Shown piece by piece: positions 33,043 through 41,550 of a stretch of DNA of 55,162 nucleotides (positions within the stretch are counted from its first letter, which is position 1; the number at the start of each line of letters is the position of its first letter). The DNA lies in contig JAPLKB010000004.1 of NCBI GenBank assembly GCA_026388275.1, forward strand, positions 1 through 55,162, written 5' to 3'. The stretch comes from Pseudomonadota bacterium. Its GTDB lineage: Bacteria; Desulfobacterota; Syntrophorhabdia; Syntrophorhabdales; Syntrophorhabdaceae. A program made the translations under genes and the position numbers. Under the pieces are notes generated by a model. That model worked only from the letters and a program-made list of their open reading frames with translations, ran no database searches and was not told the origin of the DNA.

Positions 33043-33495
33043 TTATACTATTGCTTTTAACTTTTCCTGAAGGTTTTTTGTGAAATCCTTTTCGACATCT
33101 TTTGCCTTTGCTCTCATAATCCTGTCGCCGAACATGGCAAGTTTGCCAACAATACTTACATCAGACTTGTATGCAACTTCAACTTTGCCTGGTGATACTT
33201 CTTTAAGATCTACAGAGGTCTTGTTCTTGAAATGACCAAGCTTTGTTACATCTTCGCCTTCTCCTTCAATCTCAAGGTGCGTCGGTTTCTCAACTTTGGT
33301 CATCCTGTTTATGAACTTCAGTTTTGCTGTAATAATACCGACCTTCTGCTTTACAATGCATTCATAGGAATTATCGTCAATAATCCTGACTGATTCTGTT
33401 CCCGGTATGCATGTCATGATACTTTCCGGTTTCAGCATAAAATCAAACAACTTATCAATTGGTGCATCTACCGTAAAACTTCCCTCAATAACCAT
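33043..33495 (-). CDS. CoxG-like SRPBCC protein (molybdenum hydroxylase accessory)
   Basis: 150 residues of the CoxG/SRPBCC family: IEGSFTVDAPIDKLFDFML, then the CIPGTESV motif, the strand IITAKLKFINRMTKVEKP and VAYKSDVSIVGKLAMFGDRI. In CO dehydrogenase clusters CoxG is linked to membrane anchoring of the enzyme. It is the last gene of the operon with the three hydroxylase subunits. GGAGG with five-base spacing precedes the ATG. Confidence 0.87.
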   Translation of the reverse strand: MVIEGSFTVDAPIDKLFDFMLKPESIMTCIPGTESVRIIDDNSYECIVKQKVGIITAKLKFINRMTKVEKPTHLEIEGEGEDVTKLGHFKNKTSVDLKEVSPGKVEVAYKSDVSIVGKLAMFGDRIMRAKAKDVEKDFTKNLQEKLKAIV

Positions 33496-33548
33496 TAAAA
33501 CCTCCTTTTCATAGAAATAATCTTCATCGCTATCTTTCTGATTACCGT

Positions 33549-33788
33549 TTACTTTTTTGGACGTGTTTTTTCAATGACATCGGCCAAAATCTGATAGCTC
33601 GCGTTTCCAGGGGTTGTTGCCTGATCAATTAAAAGGTCTATGAATGACAGGCCCTGAGCATTAACCCACTCTCTGTGAGGCTTATCGCCTGTGCCGAACA
33701 TATGTCTGGCACAATCTATTGCACTGCCTGTTTTTGCTTTTTTACCGCATACAGGGCAAATTACGGGATCATTTGTCGGATCGCTCAT
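33549..33788 (-). CDS. Small zinc-ribbon-like protein in the molybdenum hydroxylase operon
   Basis: 79 residues. VICPVCGKKAKTG is a CxxC zinc knuckle; a second metal site could use Cys and His in AIDCARHMFGTGDKPH. The C-terminus is helical. Family not recognised. GGAGG with eight-base spacing precedes the ATG. Its position between the large subunit and CoxG suggests an accessory role in cofactor insertion or assembly, by context only. Confidence 0.72.
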   Translation of the reverse strand: MSDPTNDPVICPVCGKKAKTGSAIDCARHMFGTGDKPHREWVNAQGLSFIDLLIDQATTPGNASYQILADVIEKTRPKK

Positions 33789-33808
33789 GTTTTATTCCTC
33801 CTCGTTTA

Positions 33809-36118
33809 TTATTTCCCTTGTGCTTCTTTTTCTTTCTTTTCCTTTAAAGCATTGAGAATCATCTCAGGCCTTACAGGGCATTCCTTCATTTGTATGCCAA
33901 AACGATGGAAAAGCGCATTGCCTATTGCTGCGGCAGTCGGGTTGGTAAGACCTTCGCCGGCTTCTTTTGCACCGTATGGTCCTTCCGGCTCGTATGTGTC
34001 AATCTCTGCAATGTTTGCCGGGGGCATCTCTGTGGAACGGATCATCTTGTAATCCACCAGGTTCGGGTTCATTAACTTGCCGTCTTCGTAGGGCATGTAT
34101 TCAAGGTAACCATAGCCGGCAGCCATGGAGAATGCACCTTCAAGCTGACCGATAAGCCCGAGATGGTTGATTGGCTGACCGCAGTCATGAGCTGTCATAC
34201 TGTCGACAAGCGTGATCTTCCCTGTTTCCTCATCAACCTCAACCTCAACACCCTGAAGCATGTAACTGTATGCCGGGGAGATCATGCCTTTACGGTGAGG
34301 TGTATAGTAGCCTCTGCCGACAATCCTCTGACCGTCTTTACCGCGGAGCGCCTTCCTTACTAATTGAACGAATTCTTCACCTCTTTCCGGGCGGGCAATG
34401 GCATGTACCCATCCGTCTTTTATATCAAGGTCGTATACAATGTTTAATCCTGACTGCGCGTATGCGAACTCAAGAAGCTGTTTTTTTGCACTTTCTGCTG
34501 CCATCTTTGTAGCATTGCCTGTCATAAGGGTCTGTCTTGAACCCCATGCGCCGAGATCGGCAGGACAGTGATCGGTATCGCCCGAATGTACTTTAATATC
34601 TCCTACTTTAACACCCAGTGCCTCTGCGCAGATAATGGCCATTGTCGTATTTGAACCCTGGCCTATTTCCTGTGCGCCTATATGCAGTTCCACAGTTCCG
34701 TCCTGATTAATGGTAACTACTGCAGAGGAGAATGAGTAAGGGGTGTCAAACCAGTTGAAGATACCGCCTGACATAAAACCACAGGCAGAGAGGCCGATAG
34801 ATCTATTTGCCGGCAATTTGCCTTTTGATGCGATCCATTTTTTGATTTCATCGTAGCACTGATCAATGCCGCAACTGGCGATTGTTGCCTGGCCCGGTAC
34901 TTCGTAGCCTTCATAGTGGGAGTTTTTTCTTCTCATTTCTATAGGATCAAGCCCAAGATCAGCGGCGATCCATTCGATCTGCTGCTCCGAACACCACATA
35001 GCCTGAGGAGCGCCGAAACCGCGCATTGATGTAGATGGCAATGTATTGGTGTATACCCTGTAGCCATCATACCGGTAGCCCTTCCATCTGTAAGGGAAAG
35101 AGTGAAAAAAGCCTGTAAGGTAAAGCGCTGTTGCACCCATACCCGTGTATGCGCCGCCGTTAGTAAACACCTTGGCTTCACGGGCACAGAAGGTGCCGTC
35201 TTTTTTCACGCCGGTCCGCACATAGTAGAACATGGGGGTACGACGCTTTGTAGCAATGAAATCCTCTTCTCTTGTATAAATAATCTTAACAGGTCTGAAG
35301 AGCTTCATGGAAAGTATAGCGCTGCAGAAGATTGCGCCGTCGAGTTCAAATTTGCCGCCGAAACCGCCGCCGACATACTGAGCTATGACACGCACATCGC
35401 CCTCTCTCATCCCGAGTACACCGGCCATAAGTGCCTGCATATAGTAAGCAGACTGGTTGGATGAATAAATGGTCATTTTTTTCTCAGGAGTATAACTTGA
35501 TACGGCTGCGCGGGTTTCCATACACATATGTGCCTGGCCGCCGCACTTGAACCAGTCTTCTCTGACATACTCTGCTTCATCAAATGCTTCTTCCACTTCG
35601 CCCCACTCGATATGGCGGGTAACATTGATATTACGCTCGAATCCTTCATGTATTTCAGGTGCATCTTTCTTTATAGCGTCAAGCGGTTCATAAACTCCCT
35701 GGAGTACTTCATATTCGACATCAATATAGTCAAGAGCTTTTTCTGCAATTTCTTCGGTTATGGCAGCTACTGCTGCAACAGGCTCACCAATATAACGGAC
35801 TTTATCGACGGGCAGTATCTGCTCATCGCAAAGGTCTTTGTAACGCCGCCATATACCCTGTTTAATTCCCAAGGTATCCTTGCCTGTCACAACACCATAA
35901 ACACCTGGAATCTCCATCGCCCTGCTGTAATCAATATTCAGAATTTTTGCATGAGGGTGCGGGCTGCGTAGAATTTTACCATAGAGCATACCCGGCAGCT
36001 TAATGTCGAAGGTATATTCTGCCCTGCCGGTCACTTTTGCTACGCCGTCTATATTATGGACATGGGTATTTAGTACCGTGAATTTTGAGTGTGGGTTGAT
36101 TACGGTGTATTTGTTCAT
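33809..36118 (-). CDS. Molybdenum hydroxylase (xanthine dehydrogenase family), molybdopterin-binding large subunit
   Basis: 769 residues, full length for a stand-alone Mo subunit. The N-terminal a/b-hammerhead opens GVAKVTGRAEYTFDIKLPG. Mo-cofactor motifs: VGGGFGGKFELDG, STSMRGFGAPQAMWCSEQ, GAQEIGQGSNTTMA and the active-site Glu in YGAKEAGEGLTNP. It lacks the CO-dehydrogenase active-site loop (VAYRCSFR), so it is not CoxL. The partner FAD subunit lacks the extra [4Fe-4S] insertion of 4-hydroxybenzoyl-CoA reductase, so an aldehyde or N-heterocycle/aryl hydroxylase is more likely. It overlaps the 2Fe-2S subunit gene by 4 bp. Confidence 0.92.
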   Translation of the reverse strand: MNKYTVINPHSKFTVLNTHVHNIDGVAKVTGRAEYTFDIKLPGMLYGKILRSPHPHAKILNIDYSRAMEIPGVYGVVTGKDTLGIKQGIWRRYKDLCDEQILPVDKVRYIGEPVAAVAAITEEIAEKALDYIDVEYEVLQGVYEPLDAIKKDAPEIHEGFERNINVTRHIEWGEVEEAFDEAEYVREDWFKCGGQAHMCMETRAAVSSYTPEKKMTIYSSNQSAYYMQALMAGVLGMREGDVRVIAQYVGGGFGGKFELDGAIFCSAILSMKLFRPVKIIYTREEDFIATKRRTPMFYYVRTGVKKDGTFCAREAKVFTNGGAYTGMGATALYLTGFFHSFPYRWKGYRYDGYRVYTNTLPSTSMRGFGAPQAMWCSEQQIEWIAADLGLDPIEMRRKNSHYEGYEVPGQATIASCGIDQCYDEIKKWIASKGKLPANRSIGLSACGFMSGGIFNWFDTPYSFSSAVVTINQDGTVELHIGAQEIGQGSNTTMAIICAEALGVKVGDIKVHSGDTDHCPADLGAWGSRQTLMTGNATKMAAESAKKQLLEFAYAQSGLNIVYDLDIKDGWVHAIARPERGEEFVQLVRKALRGKDGQRIVGRGYYTPHRKGMISPAYSYMLQGVEVEVDEETGKITLVDSMTAHDCGQPINHLGLIGQLEGAFSMAAGYGYLEYMPYEDGKLMNPNLVDYKMIRSTEMPPANIAEIDTYEPEGPYGAKEAGEGLTNPTAAAIGNALFHRFGIQMKECPVRPEMILNALKEKKEKEAQGK

Positions 36119-36600
36119 GATTTTGCCTCCGTATATTTACCTTTTGCCGCTCCATCTATTGCCCGGACAATGCTATTATAGCCGGTGCAACGGCATATAT
36201 TTCCTTCAATGCCTTCTTTAATCTCCCGTTCGGTAAGACTCTTGCTCTCATTGAGCAATGCCTGTGCAGACATAATCATACCAGGAGCACAAAAACCGCA
36301 CTGGTAGGAACCGTTATCAATAAATGCCTTCTGGATAGGCGCCAGTTCTCCGTTTACTTCCAGCCCTTCAACAGTGGTTATCTGGTGACCCTCTGCCTGT
36401 ACTGCAAGTACCGAACATGACTTTATGGCCATACCATCGATCATTAATGTACATGCACCGCAGGATACCGTATCACATCCCCTTTTTGTTCCTGTTAAGC
36501 CTATATGATCTCTTATCGCTTCCACTAAAAGTGTTTTCGGGTTTATATATAGCTCATAATCCTGCCCGTTTACATTGAGCGTTAGTAATTTCTTTTCCAT
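36115..36600 (-). CDS. Molybdenum hydroxylase, [2Fe-2S] small subunit
   Basis: 161 residues with both [2Fe-2S] domains: GCDTVSCGACTLMIDG in the plant-ferredoxin part, and CGFCAPGMIMSAQALL with NICRCTGYNSIV in the helical part. It transfers electrons from the Mo site to the FAD subunit. GGAGG precedes the ATG. Gene order medium-small-large, with CoxG last, is common for such operons. Confidence 0.96.
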   Translation of the reverse strand: MEKKLLTLNVNGQDYELYINPKTLLVEAIRDHIGLTGTKRGCDTVSCGACTLMIDGMAIKSCSVLAVQAEGHQITTVEGLEVNGELAPIQKAFIDNGSYQCGFCAPGMIMSAQALLNESKSLTEREIKEGIEGNICRCTGYNSIVRAIDGAAKGKYTEAKS

Positions 36601-36620
36601 ATTCTATCCTCCTTTCTCGG

Positions 36621-37484
36621 TTAGCCTTTTGCTTGTTCCCAGGCCTGTTTCAGCATCCTCTTTGTCAGTACACCCAGTATATGCCTTCTATGCTCCTCTG
36701 AACCATGGATATCAGCAACAGGCTCACTGTCTTCGGATGCTATTGCGCCTGCTTCAGCAAACAGTTTTTCATCATATGCCTTTCCAATTAACAAATCTTC
36801 AATTCTCTTCACCCTTTTCGGTGTCGGGCCGGCATTGCCGAGAACAACACGTACATCTTTACATTTACCTTTGCCGTCAAGTGTAACAGCCGCAGCAGTT
36901 CCAACAATGCCCATATCGCTGTCAAGGAGGTTGAATTTCTGATAGGCTGCACCGGATTTCGGCTCAGGAGCAGGTACATGTACTTCCAATACCAGTTCAT
37001 GATCCATGACTGTTTCAAAATAGTCGACAAAGAACTCATCAAGCGGTACTGTTCTTTCGCCTTTTGCGTTTCCTATCTTTATATTTGCCTTTAATGCGAT
37101 CAGGACAGCTCCGGGGTCTCCTGCAGAATCTGCATGTGCAAGATTGCCGCCGATGGTACCCCAGTTTCTAACCTGGATTGAGGCAAGCTTGTTCTCCATT
37201 GAAACCAATACAGGATAGTGTTTCTTAACCACATCGGATTTTTCAATGGTACGGTGAGTTGTTGTAGCGCCGATTCTCAGCCCATCTTTAGCATTGAACT
37301 TGATATAATCGAGTTCCTTGACATGCTTGATATCAAGCATGTATTCCGGGGAAATCATTCCCTGCCTCATTACAATAAGTAATGACTGGCCGCCGCATAT
37401 CACCTTGCAATCTTCATGCTCAGCATACATGGCAAGCATTTCCTTAAGCGTACCAGGCTTTAGGTAATTAAAATCGTTAATCAT
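36621..37484 (-). CDS. Molybdenum hydroxylase, FAD-binding medium subunit
   Basis: 287 residues of the CoxM/HcrB fold: FNYLKPGTLKEMLAMYAEHE, the FAD motif CGGQSLLIVM, and TIGGNLAHADSAGDPGAVLI. Its length, and the absence of a cysteine-rich insertion, set it apart from the beta subunit of 4-hydroxybenzoyl-CoA reductase. It starts behind GGAGAGG and precedes the 2Fe-2S gene by 20 bp. Confidence 0.94.
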   Translation of the reverse strand: MINDFNYLKPGTLKEMLAMYAEHEDCKVICGGQSLLIVMRQGMISPEYMLDIKHVKELDYIKFNAKDGLRIGATTTHRTIEKSDVVKKHYPVLVSMENKLASIQVRNWGTIGGNLAHADSAGDPGAVLIALKANIKIGNAKGERTVPLDEFFVDYFETVMDHELVLEVHVPAPEPKSGAAYQKFNLLDSDMGIVGTAAAVTLDGKGKCKDVRVVLGNAGPTPKRVKRIEDLLIGKAYDEKLFAEAGAIASEDSEPVADIHGSEEHRRHILGVLTKRMLKQAWEQAKG

Positions 37485-37524
37485 AGTCCTCTCCTTTCTT
37501 TCATTATTGTCCTCTTCTGCTCTC

Positions 37525-37845
37525 TTATTGCTTCTCTTTTTTTTCTTTTCTTTGCCCTTCCCTCGTTTTCAGCTTTTTTCCCACTTCCGCTATCTCCCCC
37601 GTTATATCTTCAACATTTTGTATCCACTTCGGACTCATGTGGATATCATCCGGCATCCCGAATTTATTGTCCTGGACCTCATGCTCCTTTTTGTATTGAG
37701 CCTTTAAATCATCAATCTGGCTTGGTCCAAGGGACACACCACGATACTCCTTGGAAAAACACAGATAAAAATGTCTTCCCCTGTATATGGCACATTCAGT
37801 GCAAACCCCTTTTGAAATCGGACATGTCATCTTTATTTTTGCCAT
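37525..37845 (-). CDS. Small Cys-rich protein leading the molybdenum hydroxylase operon
   Basis: 106 residues. CPISKGVCTECAIYRGRHFY with LCFSKEYRG gives four cysteines (CxxxxxxCxxC...C), a plausible metal or Fe-S site in the first 35 residues. The rest is charged, ending in a Lys/Glu tail. I recognise no named family. GGAG with five-base spacing precedes the ATG, and an 11-bp tandem duplication (CATGAAAACTC twice, 37843-37864) covers the start and the leader. It is 40 bp ahead of the FAD subunit gene. Confidence 0.72.
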   Translation of the reverse strand: MAKIKMTCPISKGVCTECAIYRGRHFYLCFSKEYRGVSLGPSQIDDLKAQYKKEHEVQDNKFGMPDDIHMSPKWIQNVEDITGEIAEVGKKLKTREGQRKEKKEKQ

Positions 37846-37893
37846 GAAAACTCCATGAAAACTCTATTTTCGAAAAGATCAACTATAAGTGAA

Positions 37894-37922
37894 ATTATTT
37901 ACAATATTTATTAAAATGTCAA
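37894..37922 (-). promoter_or_regulatory. Promoter of the molybdenum hydroxylase operon
   Basis: Minus strand: TTGACA (37922-37917), 17-bp spacer, AATAAT (37899-37894), about 50 bp before the first gene (37845). The divergent TRAP promoter lies 170 bp away on the plus strand; the 311-bp gap is very AT-rich. Confidence 0.65.
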
Positions 37923-38090
37923 GATATTTTAATATTATATTTTTACCATAATAAACTAATCATTTACAACACACTGTAATTTTAACAGTTATTTAATACT
38001 TTATTTGTTTACTATAGTGAACACAATAATGATGACCCTAAATAATTCTTTATTGCAAAAAATAAATAATTATTGTATACAAATATTATG

Positions 38091-38118
38091 TTGACAAACA
38101 AGTTATAATTGCTATTAA
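38091..38118 (+). promoter_or_regulatory. Promoter of the TRAP binding-protein gene
   Basis: TTGACA (38091-38096), 16-bp spacer, TATTAA (38113-38118), about 40 bp upstream of the ATG. Confidence 0.65.
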
Positions 38119-38156
38119 TTTAGGGTAAGTAAGTAATTTAAGAGGAGGAGTTAACC

Positions 38157-39179
38157 ATGAAAGGCAACTTATTTTATCGTTTTTTTCTTTTAGTATTATT
38201 TGTATCTTTCTGTCTTGTCTCATTCCCTGATGGCGCAGCAGCACAAAAGGTAATTTCACTTAACTATTCCAACTTTTTTCAGGCAGGTCATAAAAACAGC
38301 ATTGTTTCAGAACAATGGTGCAAAGAGATCGAAAAAAGGACAAACGGCAGAGTTAAAATAACATATTTTCCTGGCGGCACACTGACACCGGCACCTCAAA
38401 CTTACGATAGCGTAGTAAAAGGCATTGCCGATATCGGTTTTAGTGTTCTCGGTTACTCAAGGGGAAAATTCCCTATGATGGCAATGATTGATCTGCCTCT
38501 TGGCTATAAGAGCGGGACAGTTGCAACTAAGCTTATAAATGAGTTCTATAAGAAATTTAAACCGAAAGAACTCGACGAGGTCCATGTTTTATACTTACAT
38601 GCCCATGGCCCCGGCATAGTGCATACCAAAAAGCCGGTATATAAGCTCGAAGACCTTAAAGGTATGAAAATAAGGGCTCAGGGAAGCGTAGTGCCTATCG
38701 TACAGAAATTAGGCGGCGCTCCGGTTGGCGCACCGATGCCTGAGACATACGACGCATTACGCACAGGCGTTGTTGAAGGATCTATGGCTCCATTTGAAGC
38801 CCTTGAAGGCTGGAAATGGGGTGAAATCATTAAATCCACGACCGAGTGTTACGGCTCAGCCTACACAGCAGGCATGTTTGTTGTAATGAATAAAGCTAAA
38901 TGGGATGCTCTACCTCCTGACATACAAAAAATATTTAACGAAGTTAGCGCTGAGTGGTTAGAAAAGCAGGGAAAAGTCTGGGATGAAATCGACAAATCAG
39001 GCAGAGAATTTACTTTGAAAAAAGGAAATAAGGTCATACCATTATCAAAAGAAGAGGATGCGAGATGGGCAGCAGCCGTAAGACCATTGCTCGATCAGTA
39101 TGCAAACGATATCAAGGCAAAAGGTCTTCCCGGCGACGAGGCATTGAAGTTCTGTCTTGACTTCCTGAAGAAGAACTGA
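38157..39179 (+). CDS. dctP: TRAP transporter solute-binding protein (DctP family), orphan
   Basis: 340 residues. A signal peptide (FYRFFLLVLFVSFCLVSFPD, cleavage near AAA-QK) precedes the DctP fold, with the family hallmark YKLEDLKGMKIRAQGSVVP and conserved ALRTGVVEGSMAPFEALEGW. It captures an organic acid in the periplasm for a DctQ/DctM permease. No permease gene is adjacent, so it must use one elsewhere. The divergent molybdenum hydroxylase operon suggests the ligand may be that enzyme's substrate or a related carboxylate. GGAGG lies seven bases before the ATG. Confidence 0.92.
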   Translation: MKGNLFYRFFLLVLFVSFCLVSFPDGAAAQKVISLNYSNFFQAGHKNSIVSEQWCKEIEKRTNGRVKITYFPGGTLTPAPQTYDSVVKGIADIGFSVLGYSRGKFPMMAMIDLPLGYKSGTVATKLINEFYKKFKPKELDEVHVLYLHAHGPGIVHTKKPVYKLEDLKGMKIRAQGSVVPIVQKLGGAPVGAPMPETYDALRTGVVEGSMAPFEALEGWKWGEIIKSTTECYGSAYTAGMFVVMNKAKWDALPPDIQKIFNEVSAEWLEKQGKVWDEIDKSGREFTLKKGNKVIPLSKEEDARWAAAVRPLLDQYANDIKAKGLPGDEALKFCLDFLKKN

Positions 39180-39200
39180 TTAACCCTGTAATTAAATTAA

Positions 39201-39230
39201 AGAGGGATGCCCAGCATCCCTCTTTTTTTA
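39201..39230 (+). terminator. Intrinsic terminator after dctP
   Basis: AGAGGGATGC (39201-39210), loop CCA, GCATCCCTCT (39214-39223), followed by a T-run. Confidence 0.93.
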
Positions 39231-39242
39231 TACACTAATTTA

Positions 39243-39271
39243 TTCGCAATATTTTGTTTTTTTGTTATTAA
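39243..39271 (+). promoter_or_regulatory. Promoter-like site for the candidate 6S RNA
   Basis: TTCGCA (39243-39248), 17-bp spacer, TATTAA (39266-39271). It would start transcription near 39278, at the base of the predicted long hairpin. Confidence 0.45.
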
Positions 39272-39277
39272 CCCGAA

Positions 39278-39430
39278 TATGTCACTGTCAACAGTGTTGG
39301 GTTGTCCTAAGCAAACCATCGTGAGGTGAGTAAGCCCGGTCTTTGTCGCTCAGCACTTCCCTCGCGATTAAACCCTTGCATAAGCAAAAGTTCCAAACAA
39401 CTCCATCAGGTTCACTATTGAAACAGCCTC
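39278..39430 (+). ncRNA. ssrS: Candidate 6S RNA (single long hairpin with asymmetric central bubble)
   Basis: Nested helices close one long hairpin: CTGT/ACAG (39285/39423), CAACAGTG/CACTATTG (39289/39413), GGGTTGT/ACAACTC (39299/39397), then a bubble with 12 bases on the 5' side (39306-39317) and 28 on the 3' side (39369-39396). The 3' side holds a small TTGC-ATAA-GCAA hairpin. Beyond it, ATCGTGAGG/CCTCGCGAT (39318/39360) and TGAG/CTCA lead to the terminal loop. This is 6S architecture, an RNA that mimics an open promoter and sequesters RNA polymerase. The gap encodes no protein. Identification rests on structure only. Confidence 0.5.
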
Positions 39431-39471
39431 CATGCCAGAGGACATATCCTGTGCCCTCTAATACTGATGGA

Positions 39472-39501
39472 TTACATAATTATTATCTTGTGTGCTATAA
39501 T
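39472..39501 (+). promoter_or_regulatory. Promoter of the hybrid histidine kinase gene
   Basis: TTACAT (39472-39477), 18-bp spacer, TATAAT (39496-39501), 35 bp before the ATG at 39537. Confidence 0.6.
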
Positions 39502-39536
39502 TAAATATATTTTTTGAAAGATTCAGGTAAATTGGC

Positions 39537-41549
39537 ATGAATGATGAAGAAAAAACCAGAGAAGAGCTTTTAAAGGAGTTGCAATGGCTGCGCTACTCTC
39601 TTAACACCATAAAAGCAAAAGAGGAAGAGTATAACAAATTAGAGGATGAACGAACAAAATATGAAGAGCTTGTGCATATTTTACTCAATTCAAACCCTGA
39701 GGCTGTTTTTTTAATAAATAATCAAGGGAAAATAACCCTTGGAAATGAAGCTGCCGGCAATAGACTAAACATGGGCAGAGACGAACTTATTGGCATGGAG
39801 CTTCTCAGCTTTTTTACACCGGAGGCTGCTAAAAAAATAAAAAAACACATTGATGAAGCATTTTTTACAGGTAAAATAGTCCATTTTGAAGATGCCTATA
39901 ATAGCAAATATTACGATAACTATCTTTACCCGGTTTTTAATCCTGAAGGACAGGTATCAAAAGTTGCAATGTTTTCCATGGATACCACCGAAAGAAAAAA
40001 TGCAGAAAAGGCATTAAAACAGCTTGAGAAAAAATATCGTATAACATATGAAAATGTCATAGAGGGAGTTTTTCAAACAACGCCTGAAGGTCGGTTCCTT
40101 AATGTAAATAATGCCCTTGCCCGCATATTGGGCTATAACTCGCCAGAGGATTTAATTGATACTGTTGTTGAAATAGCCTCGGAGTTTTTTGCAGATCCAA
40201 ACCGCCGCAGTGAATTTCTACGATTGTTGCGAGAGCGTAGTCTGATTTACAATTTTGAAGCCCAGATGCATAAAAAAGACAGAAGTATGAACTGGGTGTC
40301 TATAAACGCCCGGGCAATTCGTGATAAAAAAGGAAATATTCTTTATTATGAAGGTACTGTTGAAGATATAACAAAAAGAAAGAGGCTTGAAGTTCAACTC
40401 ATCCAATCACAAAAAATTGAAGCAGTTGGAAGGCTGGCTGGCGGAATGGCGCACGATTTCAGCAACCTCCTCACTACAATCATGGGAAATTTAGCACTTC
40501 TTATTTATAAAATTAAGCCGGACGATTCAGGCTATAAAGAAATTGTAAGCATACAGGAAACATCCGGGCGTGCCCTTAAGCTATGCCAACAGCTTCTCTC
40601 ATTAAGCCGTAGTCAGCTTCTAAAACTAAGCGACATCAATTTAAACGATATTGTCCTGAAAATGGAAAAGATGTTGAAACGACTCCTGGGTGAAGACATT
40701 CAATACGATCTTTTTCTTGATCCTGACATTAGCTTGATAAAAGCAGATCCATCACTGATAGAACAACTTGTTTTAAACCTCTCAGTAAATGCAAGGGATG
40801 CAATGCCTACAGGCGGAACTTTAAGCATTACAACCATTAATAGACATTTTGATGCCGATTATTGCCGTACAAACAAGGACATGCTCCCTGGAGAATATGT
40901 TCTCCTGACAATTGCCGACACTGGCACAGGAATACTCCCATCAATATTGGCACATATCTTTGAACCCTTTTATACTATCAGGCCGGATGGGATAGGGTTG
41001 GGACTTTCCGTTGTTTATAGTATTGTTAAGCAATTTGGCGGCAATATATCGGTGGACAGCGAGGAAGACAAGGGGAGTATTTTTACAATCTGTTTTCCTG
41101 CACTGGTGCCAGATAAAGAAACTGCGGATGCCTCTTTGCCTCCTGCGAACTCTTTAATTTTATCCGGAAAAGCAACAATACTGGTGGTAGAAGATGAATC
41201 GGGTATATTAAATATGGTAACAGATGTACTGGAAGGTTTGGACTATAACGTTATTGCCGGTATCAGCGTCGATGATGCAATTTCAAAAGTTGAAGCAAAT
41301 GAAGGCCCGATAGACCTACTTATAACAGATGTGGTTCTGCCGGGAAAGAAGGGTACGGTACTGGTGGATATGCTCAAAGCAAGATATCCACAAATGAAGG
41401 CCATACTCATGTCCGGATATACAGATGAGCGTATACCGCATGAAGAAATACTCAAAGGTAAGGTGCATTTTATCTCTAAGCCCTTTACCCCTTTTGTGCT
41501 TGTAATGAAAGTTCAGGAAGTTTTAGGAGATTCTCAGATAATACTCTGA
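39537..41549 (+). CDS. Hybrid PAS sensor histidine kinase with C-terminal receiver domain
   Basis: 670 residues, soluble. A coiled start is followed by two PAS domains (about 45-155 and 165-285, the second ending in YYEGTVEDITKRKRLEVQ). The HisKA dimerisation helix has the phospho-acceptor His in VGRLAGGMAHDFSNLLTTI. The ATPase domain has N-box LNLSVNARDAMPTGG, G1 IADTGTGI, F-box EPFYTI and G2 GLGLSVVYSIV. The C-terminal receiver (about 545-665) has Asp in LLITDVVLPG and Lys in ISKPF. No transmembrane segment is present, so the signal is cytoplasmic. No adjacent response regulator. Confidence 0.93.
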   Translation: MNDEEKTREELLKELQWLRYSLNTIKAKEEEYNKLEDERTKYEELVHILLNSNPEAVFLINNQGKITLGNEAAGNRLNMGRDELIGMELLSFFTPEAAKKIKKHIDEAFFTGKIVHFEDAYNSKYYDNYLYPVFNPEGQVSKVAMFSMDTTERKNAEKALKQLEKKYRITYENVIEGVFQTTPEGRFLNVNNALARILGYNSPEDLIDTVVEIASEFFADPNRRSEFLRLLRERSLIYNFEAQMHKKDRSMNWVSINARAIRDKKGNILYYEGTVEDITKRKRLEVQLIQSQKIEAVGRLAGGMAHDFSNLLTTIMGNLALLIYKIKPDDSGYKEIVSIQETSGRALKLCQQLLSLSRSQLLKLSDINLNDIVLKMEKMLKRLLGEDIQYDLFLDPDISLIKADPSLIEQLVLNLSVNARDAMPTGGTLSITTINRHFDADYCRTNKDMLPGEYVLLTIADTGTGILPSILAHIFEPFYTIRPDGIGLGLSVVYSIVKQFGGNISVDSEEDKGSIFTICFPALVPDKETADASLPPANSLILSGKATILVVEDESGILNMVTDVLEGLDYNVIAGISVDDAISKVEANEGPIDLLITDVVLPGKKGTVLVDMLKARYPQMKAILMSGYTDERIPHEEILKGKVHFISKPFTPFVLVMKVQEVLGDSQIIL

Positions 41550-41550
41550 T

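Noticed and set aside
33809-37484. Assignment of the molybdenum enzyme as CO dehydrogenase or 4-hydroxybenzoyl-CoA reductase
   Set aside because: The CO dehydrogenase active-site loop is absent, and the FAD subunit lacks the [4Fe-4S] insertion of the benzoyl-CoA-type reductase, so only the family is named.
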